64,000 nucleotides of DNA from Ardenticatenaceae bacterium (GCA_020634315.1 JACKBV010000005.1:124001-188000), one strand, 5' to 3'. Shown: positions 34,178-42,960, numbered from the stretch's first letter. Translations and numbers: made by a program. Notes: generated from the sequence alone by a model not told the origin.

Positions 34178-34567
34178 ATGGATATTGTAGGATTGGATCA
34201 TGTGCAGTTGGCGATGCCACGAGGTGGGGAGGAGAAGGCGCGTGAGTTTTACGGCCGTTTCCTCAACCTGCTCGAAATCCCTAAACCAGAAGGACTCATT
34301 GGGCGGGGTGGTTGTTGGTTTGCTGTGCCCGGTGTGCAGCTTCATTTAGGGGTGCAAGACGACTTCATTCCGGCAAGCAAAGCCCATCCTGCCTTATTGG
34401 TGCGCGACCTGGAAGCTCTTTATGCGCGGTTGATGGCGGCCGATGTCGTCGTCATTCGTGATGAAGCCGTGCAAGGCGTCCATCGCTTTTATGCGCTTGA
34501 CCCCTTTGGCAATCGGCTCGAATTCATCCAAGACGGTAATGGGTTTAGTCAGGAAGCGCCCTTATAA
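34178..34567 (+). CDS. VOC/glyoxalase superfamily protein
   Basis: 129 residues. One VOC module pair: GLDHVQLAMPRGGEEKAREFYGRFL (metal-ligand His near residue 7), GGCWFAVPGVQLHLGV (His at about 55), and FYALDPFGNRLEFIQ (Glu near the C-terminus), the normal H-H-E metal set. ATG 34178 with TTGGAGG in front is preferred over 34151, which would overlap ettA by 4 bp. The reaction is unknown; the family includes glyoxalases, dioxygenases and antibiotic-resistance proteins. Confidence 0.85.
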   Translation: MDIVGLDHVQLAMPRGGEEKAREFYGRFLNLLEIPKPEGLIGRGGCWFAVPGVQLHLGVQDDFIPASKAHPALLVRDLEALYARLMAADVVVIRDEAVQGVHRFYALDPFGNRLEFIQDGNGFSQEAPL

Positions 34568-34760
34568 TTTTTAGCATAAGCAAGCGATCCCGAACGTTAG
34601 CTCAGTGAGACAGGTTTGATTTCGCCTTTGTTGGTTATCTGCTTAAAGTTGTTACGGCAAACTTGACACCAGATACCAGGACAAGAGTAAGGTCATCATT
34701 TGGGAAATTTTTACGGATAATTAGAGAAAAATCTGGCACAATTCAAGGGTTATTTAGTAA

Positions 34761-34830
34761 AAACCTGTCAGATTTTCCTCTATGAGAGGTTACGCCCAGA
34801 GTAAACCTGACAAGTTTACCTCAATAGATA
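34761..34830. repeat. Dispersed structured repeat, copy 2
   Basis: Left arm AAACCTGTCAGATTT (34761-34775), 27-nt core (34776-34802) identical to copy 1, right arm AAACCTGACAAGTTT (34803-34817), tail ACCTCAATAGATAC. The arms still pair although their sequence differs from copy 1. It ends 11 bp before the start codon of the next gene. Confidence 0.8.
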
Positions 34831-34840
34831 CGGAGATTAT

Positions 34841-35782
34841 ATGATTAGGCAAGCGCAACTTTCCATCTTGAGTATCAGTCTCTTAACCATCTTTGCTGCT
34901 GTTGCTTGTACTGCTTCTCCAACGCCCACGCCTGTTTTGACCGATGCAGTAACCCCTACCGGCGTTTTAGTCTTTGGCGACATTTCTGACGAGGCAGCCG
35001 AAACAATCAATGGGACACAGCCAATTGCTGATTACCTGGCAGCGCAGCTTGGTGATTATGGCATCAGTCGTGCCGAAGTTAAAATTGCCCCTGACCTGGA
35101 TACGATGGTGCAATGGATAGCTGACGGCGAGGTCGATCTCTATTTTGATAGCCCTTATCCTGCCTTGGTTATCAGCCAAAAGACGGGTGCCGAGCCGATT
35201 TTACGGCGCTGGAAATATGGCGTGTCTGCGTATCATACGCTTTTCTTTGCCCGTGCCGATGCCGGTATCACCACGGTTGCCGACTTACAAGGTCATATGA
35301 TTGCTTTTGAGGAATCATTTTCGACTTCTGGTTATATGCTGCCCTTGTCTTATCTGTTGGAGCAAGGTTTGAATCCGGTTAGTAAAGAGTCGCCCGAAGT
35401 AACTGTAGCCGCCGACGAAATTGGGTATACGTTTAGCACGGCCGATAATACGACGATTCAATGGGTGGTTAGTGGGCGTGTGGTCGCTGGCGTGGTCGAT
35501 AATGTGACCTATGAGTTGTTTGTGCCGGAGGAGACCCGTCAGGAGTTTGTGGTGTTGGCGGAAACGGAGGATGTGCCTCGGCAGTTGGTGTTGGTGCGCC
35601 CCGGTATGGATGCGGATTTGAAGGCGGCAATCAAGTCAGGGCTGCTGACTATGGATGAAACGGAAGAAGGTCGGGCTGTTTTGGATGTTTTTTTGACGAC
35701 GGAATTTGACGAGTTCCCTGAAGGTGCAGATGCCGCATTGGCACGTATGCGGACTTTATATGATCTGGCACAATCCCGATAA
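34841..35782 (+). CDS. PhnD-like substrate-binding lipoprotein partnered with a sensor kinase
   Basis: 313 residues. Signal peptide with lipobox FAAVAC (about 18-23), a TP-rich linker (SPTPTPVLTDAVTPT), and a PhnD/PF12974-like domain: LVFGDISDEAAETINGTQPIADYLAAQLGDYG, VDLYFDSPYPALVISQKTGAEPILRRW, TVADLQGHMIAFEESFSTSGYMLP, and DEFPEGADA at the end. No transporter genes are next to it; instead its stop TAA is followed directly by the ATG of a sensor kinase. This suggests a periplasmic-type receptor that feeds ligand information to the kinase rather than to a permease (inference). Confidence 0.85.
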   Translation: MIRQAQLSILSISLLTIFAAVACTASPTPTPVLTDAVTPTGVLVFGDISDEAAETINGTQPIADYLAAQLGDYGISRAEVKIAPDLDTMVQWIADGEVDLYFDSPYPALVISQKTGAEPILRRWKYGVSAYHTLFFARADAGITTVADLQGHMIAFEESFSTSGYMLPLSYLLEQGLNPVSKESPEVTVAADEIGYTFSTADNTTIQWVVSGRVVAGVVDNVTYELFVPEETRQEFVVLAETEDVPRQLVLVRPGMDADLKAAIKSGLLTMDETEEGRAVLDVFLTTEFDEFPEGADAALARMRTLYDLAQSR

Positions 35783-37300
35783 ATGAGTGAAATTGAAGCA
35801 TTGAAACGGCCGTTAGCCCTTAAGCTAACGGCAACGATCACTATTATTGTCGTCCTGGTCGTCGCCATTGTGACCCTGCTCACCATCCGGCGCGAACGGC
35901 AAACCTTTCAGGCTGAATTGGAGCAGCAGGCTGCACTGTTGGTCAATACCATCGCCGCCAGCAGCGCCGATTCTCTCTATTTTCTCGACGCCGATTTCCT
36001 GTCTGACTTGATGCTCGACTTAGGCCGCTTTGAGGTGATCACGTTTGGCCGCATTTATGATGAAGACGGCCGTATCGTTGCCGATGCCTTTGACCAGAGC
36101 ATCTTGTTTAGTTTTGACCCAGACCCCTTCGGCTTGCAGCTGCTGCAAACCGGCGACACCCTGTTCACCTGGCAAGATGAGCAGTTAATTGCCGGGCAGT
36201 CTGTCATCATTGGCAGTGAAGTTGTCGGCGCGGTGAGTGTCGGTTTGCCCACAGCCTTCCTAGAGCCAAAAATCGCTGCCGTGCGTAATCAAGGCATCAT
36301 TATTGCCACGATTGCCGTGATTATCGGCCTCATCCTTGCTTTATTCTTCAGCCGTTCCATCACCATTCCGCTCCAGGCGATGATCCAGGCGACACAGCGC
36401 ATCATGGCTGGCGACCTGACACAGCGCGTGGACATTCACAGCAAAGACGAGCTGGCGCTCCTGGGCGGTCACTTTAATCAGATGACGGCACAGTTGCAGC
36501 AAACCCTGGAACAAATGGAGCAAGAAATTGACGAACGGAAGCGGGCACAAATTGCCTTGGAAGCGGCACGCGATGCTGCCGAGTCGGCGAACCGTGCCAA
36601 ATCTACGTTCCTGGCAAATATGAGCCATGAACTGCGTACACCGCTTTCGGCGATCATTGGCTACAGCGAGTTAATGCTGGAGCAAATTGAACTGGATGAT
36701 TATGATGAATTAGAAGATGAGTTGAAGCGTGTGATTCATGCTGGCGAACATCTGCTCATGATCATCAGTGACATCCTCGATTTGTCTAAGATTGAAGCTG
36801 GCAAAATGGAACTGGTGCCAGAGACGTTTGATTTAACGGACTTTATCGAAAGTGTGGCGATGACGGCCCAGCCTTTGGCACACAAAAAGGGAAACAAACT
36901 GGTCATTTCCTGTGACGAAGCGTTGGGAGAGTTTTATGCAGACCGCTCTCGCGTGCGTCAAATTCTCCTAAATTTGCTAGGTAATGCGGCTAAATTTACC
37001 GACCACGGCACGATTACGCTGACGGCCGCCCGTGAACAAGCGGCAACCGGCAGCACGATTCGTTTTACGGTGAGCGATACGGGGATTGGTATTCCTAATG
37101 AGCAAATGCGGCTTTTGTTTAAGCCGTTTGTGCAGGTTGACCCGTCTAGTACGCGCCGCTATGAAGGCACCGGGCTGGGGTTGGCGATTAGTCATCGTTT
37201 TTGCCAGATGATGGGCGGGCGCATCATGGTAGAAAGTGAAGTGGGGAAGGGGTCTACGTTTACGGTGGATTTGCCAGTGGCTGTGGACGTTATGCATTAA
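35783..37300 (+). CDS. Membrane sensor histidine kinase
   Basis: 505 residues. Two membrane helices (about 13-33 and 170-190) flank an extracytoplasmic sensor of about 135 residues; then HAMP (SRSITIPLQAMIQATQRIMAGDLTQRVDI), a short coiled coil, HisKA with NMSHELRTPLSAIIGYSELM (catalytic His about 280), and HATPase with LLNLLGNAAKFTDHG, DTGIGIPNEQ, GTGLGLAISHRF. All boxes are intact. No response regulator gene follows; the M28 peptidase with its own promoter is next. Coupled to the PhnD-like lipoprotein upstream, which is its likely ligand receptor. Confidence 0.92.
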   Translation: MSEIEALKRPLALKLTATITIIVVLVVAIVTLLTIRRERQTFQAELEQQAALLVNTIAASSADSLYFLDADFLSDLMLDLGRFEVITFGRIYDEDGRIVADAFDQSILFSFDPDPFGLQLLQTGDTLFTWQDEQLIAGQSVIIGSEVVGAVSVGLPTAFLEPKIAAVRNQGIIIATIAVIIGLILALFFSRSITIPLQAMIQATQRIMAGDLTQRVDIHSKDELALLGGHFNQMTAQLQQTLEQMEQEIDERKRAQIALEAARDAAESANRAKSTFLANMSHELRTPLSAIIGYSELMLEQIELDDYDELEDELKRVIHAGEHLLMIISDILDLSKIEAGKMELVPETFDLTDFIESVAMTAQPLAHKKGNKLVISCDEALGEFYADRSRVRQILLNLLGNAAKFTDHGTITLTAAREQAATGSTIRFTVSDTGIGIPNEQMRLLFKPFVQVDPSSTRRYEGTGLGLAISHRFCQMMGGRIMVESEVGKGSTFTVDLPVAVDVMH

Positions 37301-37307
37301 ACGGCCG

Positions 37308-37336
37308 TTGCCGATCATCCACGCTTGCCTTAAAAT
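37308..37336 (+). promoter_or_regulatory. Promoter of the M28 peptidase gene
   Basis: TTGCCG (37308-37313), 17-bp spacer, TAAAAT (37331-37336). The -35 overlaps the end of an ACGGCCGT copy (37301-37308). Confidence 0.6.
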
Positions 37337-37371
37337 GTCGTGACCCAATATTCTGGGGCAAGGAGCGAAGT

Positions 37372-38559
37372 ATGTCTCATCCATTAAGTGCAGAAGAGTT
37401 GGTTAAACATGTACAGGCGTTGGCGCAAGGTGTGGGGCCACGTCCTACCGGGCACGCGGCAGAAGCCGTCGCGCAAGAATATGTGCGTGATATTCTTGAT
37501 GCGCTGGGTTTCGCCGCTATCGAAGAAATCCCCTTTGCTACCTGGGACACCTGGGGCTATGCAACTGTCACCCCGAATGTCGTCAGTTTGCTGGGCGGCG
37601 TGTTAGGCAAGTTGGGCGCTGTTGGCCGTTTGTTAAGCGGGGTGCTGTCGCTGTCGAGCAGTTATCACCTGCTGAAATCGTCAGATTGTAGCAAACAGCC
37701 GTTTGCTTTCCTTTACCCCAACCAAAAGCAAACCAAGAACCTGTTGGCGCGTGTTCCGGCGGCCGGAGAACGGCTGCACCGGGTGGTCTTGGTCGGGCAT
37801 ACGGACACGAACAAGCATCGCCAGACGTTTGCCCCTGGCATGAAGCGCTTCATCCCACTGCTGGATACGTTAAACATTTTGTTTCCTTTTGCTCATGGCG
37901 TGGCACAGGTGGCCGGGGCTTTGGGTGCAGGCGAGAAGGTGGCCTGGCTGCGCAAGGCCAGCGCGTTGGGCATGTTGGTTTCTTTGGGGCTGTTGTTGTC
38001 GGATGAGTTGGAAGGGTATGTGGAAGGAGCCAATGATAATGCAACGGCCGTTGCCGCGCTGCTCGGTCTGGCTGCTTATCTCAAGGAACATCCCTTGCAG
38101 CACACCGAAGTCTGGTTTGCCTTTACCAGTGCCGAGGAAGTGGGCTGTGTGGGAATGCACAAGCTGTTGGATGAATATGGGCATGTGCTGAACAATGCCT
38201 ATTTCATTGATTTCGAGATGGTCGGCTGCCAGGAGATCGCTTATATCACCGATCACAGCAGTTTTAGCTATCTCACCGGCTACAAGCCTGACTCTGAATC
38301 GGTGCGGTTGGCGGAGAAGACGGCACGCAATCATCCGCAGTTGGGGGTAAACGGCCGTTCCATGGTCATTGGCGAAGAAGTTGGCGCACTGCGTGGCCGT
38401 GATTATCGTGGGATTTGTCTGGCTGGCGTGGGTGACGATGGTTGGCTGGCAAACTGGCATCAATACAGCGATCACTTTGACAACATTCAGCCCGCCGGTA
38501 TCGAACGCGCTGCCCGCTTTGCCCTGGCGATGATGCAAGAGCTAGACGCACAAAATTAG
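37372..38559 (+). CDS. M28-family metallopeptidase
   Basis: 395 residues with the di-zinc aminopeptidase motifs in order: VLVGHTDTNK (about 140-149), EGANDNATAVAALLGLA (about 219-235, bridging Asp), FTSAEEVGCVG (general-base Glu pair, about 251-261), FIDFEMVGC, and NWHQYSDHFDNI (last His, about 367-378). An internal hydrophobic segment (about 200-210) is unusual but there is no signal peptide, so it is probably cytoplasmic or membrane-associated. GGAG precedes the start. Its 3' end overlaps the convergent glycosyltransferase by 4 bp. Confidence 0.88.
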   Translation: MSHPLSAEELVKHVQALAQGVGPRPTGHAAEAVAQEYVRDILDALGFAAIEEIPFATWDTWGYATVTPNVVSLLGGVLGKLGAVGRLLSGVLSLSSSYHLLKSSDCSKQPFAFLYPNQKQTKNLLARVPAAGERLHRVVLVGHTDTNKHRQTFAPGMKRFIPLLDTLNILFPFAHGVAQVAGALGAGEKVAWLRKASALGMLVSLGLLLSDELEGYVEGANDNATAVAALLGLAAYLKEHPLQHTEVWFAFTSAEEVGCVGMHKLLDEYGHVLNNAYFIDFEMVGCQEIAYITDHSSFSYLTGYKPDSESVRLAEKTARNHPQLGVNGRSMVIGEEVGALRGRDYRGICLAGVGDDGWLANWHQYSDHFDNIQPAGIERAARFALAMMQELDAQN

Positions 38560-39836
38560 AAATCTGACAGGTCTTTACGGACAATCTTCTGCACGATGGT
38601 AACGGCCGTTGCCAAACCATCCTCTTGTTGCAGACGTTGGCCGAGGGCGGCGGCACGTTGACGCATGGCGGTGTTGGAAACGGCCGTTTCAATGGCCGCC
38701 GCCAGCCGTGTCGCCGTCAACTTCTTGTGCGGTATCGGGGCGGGGCCAACCCCTAACGCCTGCACCCGCTTTCCCCAATAAAATTGGTCAAATAGAAATG
38801 GCGTCAAAATAGTGGGCACGCCCGCCCAAAGACTAAAGCCGGTCGTGCCAGAGCCACCATGATGCACGATGGCCGCCATTTGGGGAAAGAGCCAGGCGTA
38901 AGGCGCATAAGTGAGCGGATAAATGGTGTCGGGGAGGTCATGCTTGCCAAGGCCAGCCCAGCCCGATTGCAAAACAGCTCGCTGCCCGCTAAGCCGTACC
39001 CCTTGCAGCACTTCTCTCGTCACCTGCTCCGGGTCGTTGACCGACATGCTGCCGAAGCCAATAAAAACTGGCGGCGGCCCAGCCTGCAAAAAAGCAACCA
39101 AATCGTCTGGCGGCGTCCAATCAGGTTCCTGTGACTGCTGCCAGTAGCCGGTAAAATGCACATCATCGCCCCAGTCCGCTGGGCGGGGGACAACGGCCTG
39201 GCTAAATCCGAGGAGGGTGGGATACAGCGATGACAGCTTGAAAGCGTCGAATAATGGCTGTTTTGGCAGCCCCAACACCTTCTCCCGCCAGCGGTTGATG
39301 GGACGCCCAAAACCAGAAAACATAATCAGTTCAGCAAGCTGATAGGTGAGCCGGTTATAACCGGGAAGGAAAGATAATGTCGAAGGAAAGGCCACCATCG
39401 GCATGGTTCGCGTGGGCAGCATCGGTATCACGGCCACAGCTATCATGGGGATTTGCAGCTTTGCGGCCAGGTCACGGCCGTAAATGCCGCCGGGAAGCTG
39501 ATTGATGATGGCATCGGTCTGCCAAATGTGGGGCTGAGATAGCACATGGGCGATGTCTTCCGCCATCTGCCAAAATGTGGCCCGCAGCGACTGCCACTGT
39601 TTCAAAACATTTTGTCCCGATCCGGCCAAAGCAACGCCAGCATTACTGGTCATAATTGCCTGAGCATCCCCTGGTATCGGTTCAAAATCGAGTCCGTACT
39701 GTGTGACCAGCGGCGCAAAATTCTCGAAGGAAACAACACGCACATCGTAGCCCACCGCTTTTAGCTTGTGGCCCAGCAGCACGTTTGGCAGGATGTCTCC
39801 CCACGACCCCAAAGCCAAAATGGTTAGATGTGTCAT
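38556..39836 (-). CDS. UGT/MGT-like glycosyltransferase (GT1)
   Basis: 426 residues, GT-B fold. N-terminal TILALGSWGDILPNVLLGHKLKAVGYDVRVVS (acceptor domain), middle FIGFGSMSVNDPEQ, and C-terminal donor site YAPYAWLFPQMAAIVHHGGSGTTGFSLWAGVPTILTPFLFDQFYWGKRVQALGVGPAPI, the signature of sterol/flavonoid-type glycosyltransferases and of macrolide glycosyltransferases. Likely glucosylates a lipid or secondary metabolite. It is the terminal gene after purN, 34 bp downstream, and probably rides on the purine transcript or has its own promoter. Confidence 0.9.
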   Translation of the reverse strand: MTHLTILALGSWGDILPNVLLGHKLKAVGYDVRVVSFENFAPLVTQYGLDFEPIPGDAQAIMTSNAGVALAGSGQNVLKQWQSLRATFWQMAEDIAHVLSQPHIWQTDAIINQLPGGIYGRDLAAKLQIPMIAVAVIPMLPTRTMPMVAFPSTLSFLPGYNRLTYQLAELIMFSGFGRPINRWREKVLGLPKQPLFDAFKLSSLYPTLLGFSQAVVPRPADWGDDVHFTGYWQQSQEPDWTPPDDLVAFLQAGPPPVFIGFGSMSVNDPEQVTREVLQGVRLSGQRAVLQSGWAGLGKHDLPDTIYPLTYAPYAWLFPQMAAIVHHGGSGTTGFSLWAGVPTILTPFLFDQFYWGKRVQALGVGPAPIPHKKLTATRLAAAIETAVSNTAMRQRAAALGQRLQQEDGLATAVTIVQKIVRKDLSDF

Positions 39837-39870
39837 TTTACAGGGTGGGCGATTGACAAATCGCCGATCT

Positions 39871-40938
39871 CTAATCGCGAATTGCCAAGCGAATAATGGG
39901 TATGTGGTCTAAATAATGCTCGTAGCTGTTTGCGGTAATCAGTTCCCAGGGACGCCAGTCAGGGGGCATGTGCGCAAAGTGGGCTGCGTCTTGTAGTTCG
40001 GCGTCATTGAGCGTGGTAAGGGCGGCACGCATTGCGCTGTGAGCCTGGATGGCCTCGGCCTGGATGTCGGCAAACGGCCGTTTCCGATTCTCCTGAAAAA
40101 TTGCCGCATTGCGCTCATCTGTGGGCAGCAACCACCAGTCAGACCCGGCCAATACACGCTCGCTGATCAACCCAACCATCTCCCGTTCAAACCAGGCCAG
40201 GTGTGCGATGACATCTTTGACCGCCCAGCCACCTGGCAAAATTGGCTCTGCCAGCCGCGCGGCGGGAATTTGTGCCAGTAGTGCCTGCCATTGTGCCCAG
40301 GCCGCATCTACACGCGCCAGGATGTTGGCTGTGGTAATGCCGCGCTGCCGCATAATTGCCCGGTCGGTCGCCACCACAATCAAGTCATGCTCGGCGGCGT
40401 GCATGCGCGTCTCAAAATCTGCCAGCGTCTCATCAGGGCGGAAGCGCACGGGCAGCGAGGCGATCACTTCGCCAGCGTCCACCTCTGGGATGGCATAATG
40501 GACCATGCAGCCGCTGCCCTCAATGTCGCCTTTTTGGAAGGCGTCATAGGCACGTTCAATGGCGTGCGTACCGGGGAATTGCCCCGGCAGTGCCGGATGC
40601 AGATTGATCACCCGTCCTCTAAATGGGGTTAGGAAGGCGGGGCTGAGGATATGCATCCATCCTGCCAGCACAATTAAATCTGGCGCATAGGTGGCAATTT
40701 TAGCGGCTAAATCGGCGTCATATTCGGCGCGGCTGCGCCCGGCTTCTTTGTACGGTTTGTAGGGAAAGTACAGGGTGGGGATGCCAGCTTCTTGGGCGCG
40801 TGTCAGGCCATACGCGGCCTGGCGATTGCTGACAACACAGAGAATTTGTGCCGGGAGACGGCCGTTTCCCACAGCATCAATCAGCGCCTGTAAATTAGTC
40901 CCGGAGCCGGAAATCATAACCACCAATTTCGCGTTCAT
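39871..40938 (-). CDS. purN: PurN-DinB fusion: GAR formyltransferase with DinB/ClbS-like domain
   Basis: 355 residues. Residues 1-200 are phosphoribosylglycinamide formyltransferase: MISGSGTNLQALIDAV, VSNRQAAYGLTRAQEAGIPT, LAGWMHILSPAFLTPFRGRVINLHPALPGQFPGTHAIERAY (catalytic N-H-D set: Asn and His of INLHPAL) and GSGCMVHYAIPEVDAGEVI. Residues 205-355 form a four-helix DinB-type domain: WAQWQALLAQIPAARLAEPILPGGWAVKDVIAHLAWFEREM and ending NSYEHYLDHIPIIRL, closest in style to ClbS/DfsB proteins. PurN proteins normally stop near residue 200. ATG 40938 has AAGGA in front; the frame from 40980 adds 14 residues overlapping the HAD gene. No break is visible at the junction. Confidence 0.88.
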   Translation of the reverse strand: MNAKLVVMISGSGTNLQALIDAVGNGRLPAQILCVVSNRQAAYGLTRAQEAGIPTLYFPYKPYKEAGRSRAEYDADLAAKIATYAPDLIVLAGWMHILSPAFLTPFRGRVINLHPALPGQFPGTHAIERAYDAFQKGDIEGSGCMVHYAIPEVDAGEVIASLPVRFRPDETLADFETRMHAAEHDLIVVATDRAIMRQRGITTANILARVDAAWAQWQALLAQIPAARLAEPILPGGWAVKDVIAHLAWFEREMVGLISERVLAGSDWWLLPTDERNAAIFQENRKRPFADIQAEAIQAHSAMRAALTTLNDAELQDAAHFAHMPPDWRPWELITANSYEHYLDHIPIIRLAIRD

Positions 40939-40940
40939 AT

Positions 40941-41807
40941 TTATCCTTTTGTTGGATAACGGCCGTTTTGTCCCGACCAATCAGCGGCGATAAAACGAGC
41001 CACGCTGTCATCGTCATTCGCGCCAATGATTTGCGTCGCCGTGCGTTGCAGGTCTGGCACCGCATTGCGCATGGCAATGCCCCGCTGCGCCATGCGCAGC
41101 ATCGCCAGATCATTCACCTGATCGCCAAACACAACCAATTCCGATGGCTTCAGCCCGGCCAACGTGATCAAAGTTTGAATGGCCTTTTCTTTTCCGGCAC
41201 GCCGGTCATGAATTGTCAGCCAATGCCAGCCCAGCGAATATTGGTTTTCATAGAGGTGCGTCTCAATCAGGCCATCATAAGCCGCGCGTAATGTCTCGTC
41301 TAGCGCGGCGACCTGTTGCAGGCGACCGATCATGGTGAAGCAGACCACTTGCTCGGTCAGCGCACGCCGCAAATCATCCAGATAACAAAGACGCGGGTCT
41401 TTTGCCGCTGCGCGATTTTGCCAATGCCACCGCATTCCTTCGTTGGGCGGTTCGTGGTAGTAAAGCCGATCGGCCGTGCCATCATAGGTAGAGACAAAGG
41501 GTTCCAAATCGGCCGCGCACGCCTGCGCCAAAATGTCATCCACAATGGTTGGCTCTAAGGCGCAAACGTCCAGGTGGCGACCTGTGTGCAAATCGGTGAT
41601 AAAGGTGCCGTTGAATTCAATGATTGGCAGGCGTAATTGCAACCCGGACAAAACGGTTTGCATGGTAATGATGCTGCGTGCGCTGGCGACGGTGAATTGC
41701 AGCCCTTGCGCCAGCAGATCATTTAATGTGTCGCGGCTAAAGGGTGACAGCGTCGCGTCTGAGTGCAACAGGGTGCCGTCGAGGTCAGAAACGTAAAGAG
41801 GTGTCAT
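40941..41807 (-). CDS. Cof-type HAD hydrolase
   Basis: 288 residues. HAD motif I DLDGTLL (about 8-14), motif II VASARS, motif III lysine in the AGKEKAIQTLI segment, motif IV FGDQVNDLAMLRMAQRGIAM (about 225-244), with a Cof-type cap (EFNGTFITDLHTG...). Probably a sugar-phosphate or nucleotide phosphatase. Start overlaps purM stop (ATGA); stop lies 2 bp before purN. Its place in the purine operon suggests a nucleotide or PLP-related phosphatase role, not provable here. Confidence 0.9.
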   Translation of the reverse strand: MTPLYVSDLDGTLLHSDATLSPFSRDTLNDLLAQGLQFTVASARSIITMQTVLSGLQLRLPIIEFNGTFITDLHTGRHLDVCALEPTIVDDILAQACAADLEPFVSTYDGTADRLYYHEPPNEGMRWHWQNRAAAKDPRLCYLDDLRRALTEQVVCFTMIGRLQQVAALDETLRAAYDGLIETHLYENQYSLGWHWLTIHDRRAGKEKAIQTLITLAGLKPSELVVFGDQVNDLAMLRMAQRGIAMRNAVPDLQRTATQIIGANDDDSVARFIAADWSGQNGRYPTKG

Positions 41808-42832
41808 GAGTGGATAATGGTAACGGCCGTTTCCCCCACAACCATTTCGCCAACAAGATAAGACGCGCCAGACAAAGCTTGTTGCGCCAGCGCCACCTGG
41901 GCGGCGGGGATAATCACCAACATGCCCAGGCCCATATTAAAAACATGGCACATTTCCGCGTCGTCAATGTTGCCCAAACGCTGCATCAGGCCAAAGATAG
42001 GTGGCTGCGGCCAGTTACCGCGTCGCAGCACAGCGCCCAGCCCATCGGGGAAAATGCGCGGCGGATTGTCTACCAATCCACCGCCGGTGATATGGGCCAG
42101 TCCGCGTATGTCCACACCTGCGGCCCACAATGCCTGCACTTCTTGCAAATACGATTTGTGTACCGCCAACAGCGCCGCGCCCACCGGCTGCCCCAATTCT
42201 GCATTGGGTTCGTGCCAATCCAGGTTCGAGAGGATAGCGCGTGCCAGCGTATAGCCATTGGTGTGCAGCCCGGCTGAGGGCAGCCCTAAAATTGCGTCAC
42301 CGGCCTGGATGCGTGAGCCATCAATGAGCTTGCCACGCTCCACCACGCCGACGATGGTGCCCACCAGGTCGAGTTCTCCTGGTTGGTAGACGCCGGGCAT
42401 TTCGGCCGTTTCGCCGCCGAGCAATGCACAGCCAGCCGCCTGGCACGCCTGGGCCGCGCCGCCGACGACGGTGGCAATTTGCTGCGGATTTAACCGCGAT
42501 GAGGCGACGTAATCCATGAAGAAGAGGGGAACTGCACCTTGTACCAAAATGTCGTTGATGCAATGGTTGACAATGTCTTGCCCGATGCTGTCCCAGCGCT
42601 GCATCTGGGCGGCAACCATTGTTTTTGTGCCGACGCCATCGGTGGAGGCGACCAACACCGGTTCGTCCATGGCTTGCAGCTTGCTAATGGCATACAGTCC
42701 GCCAAAGCTGCCCACACCGGACAACACTTCCGGGCCAAAGGTGGCATGAACGGCCGTTTTCATCAAATCTGTGGCTTGCTGTCCGGCGGCAATGTCCACG
42801 CCTGCTTGCGCATAGGCACTCTTGTTGCTCAT
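41804..42832 (-). CDS. purM: Phosphoribosylformylglycinamidine cyclo-ligase (AIR synthetase)
   Basis: 342 residues; closes the imidazole ring of AIR from FGAM with ATP. MSNKSAYAQAGVDIAAGQQATDLMK, VLVASTDGVGTKTMVA (about 58-73), NHCINDILVQGAVPLFFMDYVA, GGETAEMPGVYQPGELDLVGTIVGVVE (about 138-164), and GLAHITGGGLVDNPPRIFPDGLGAVL are textbook PurM. Length normal. Preceded by the dispersed repeat 42851-42926 that separates it from argS. Confidence 0.97.
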   Translation of the reverse strand: MSNKSAYAQAGVDIAAGQQATDLMKTAVHATFGPEVLSGVGSFGGLYAISKLQAMDEPVLVASTDGVGTKTMVAAQMQRWDSIGQDIVNHCINDILVQGAVPLFFMDYVASSRLNPQQIATVVGGAAQACQAAGCALLGGETAEMPGVYQPGELDLVGTIVGVVERGKLIDGSRIQAGDAILGLPSAGLHTNGYTLARAILSNLDWHEPNAELGQPVGAALLAVHKSYLQEVQALWAAGVDIRGLAHITGGGLVDNPPRIFPDGLGAVLRRGNWPQPPIFGLMQRLGNIDDAEMCHVFNMGLGMLVIIPAAQVALAQQALSGASYLVGEMVVGETAVTIIHS

Positions 42833-42850
42833 CCTGCCTCCTTCAAAAAA

Positions 42851-42926
42851 GCCTCCCGGAGGTTCATCTCATGCGGCGAACCTGCCATTGATAACCTCCG
42901 GGAGGTTGGTTTTCATTCATGGTGGT
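42851..42926. repeat. Dispersed repeat, copy B (two GGAGG palindromes with conserved core)
   Basis: About 76 bp nearly identical to 6211-6284: CCTCCCGGAGGTT, core with CTCATGCGGCGA, AACCTCCGGGAGGTT, then TTCATTCATGGTGG. It lies 18 bp upstream of purM, matching the position of copy A before psd, and fills the only sizeable gap between argS and purM. Confidence 0.8.
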
Positions 42927-42960
42927 CGGCGATAGCCGGTGAAGTCTCCTCGATGATGGG

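Noticed and set aside
34595..34660. tRNA-like D-arm (TTAGCTCAGTGAG)
   Set aside because: No matching acceptor stem, anticodon arm or GTTCRA T-loop could be found nearby.
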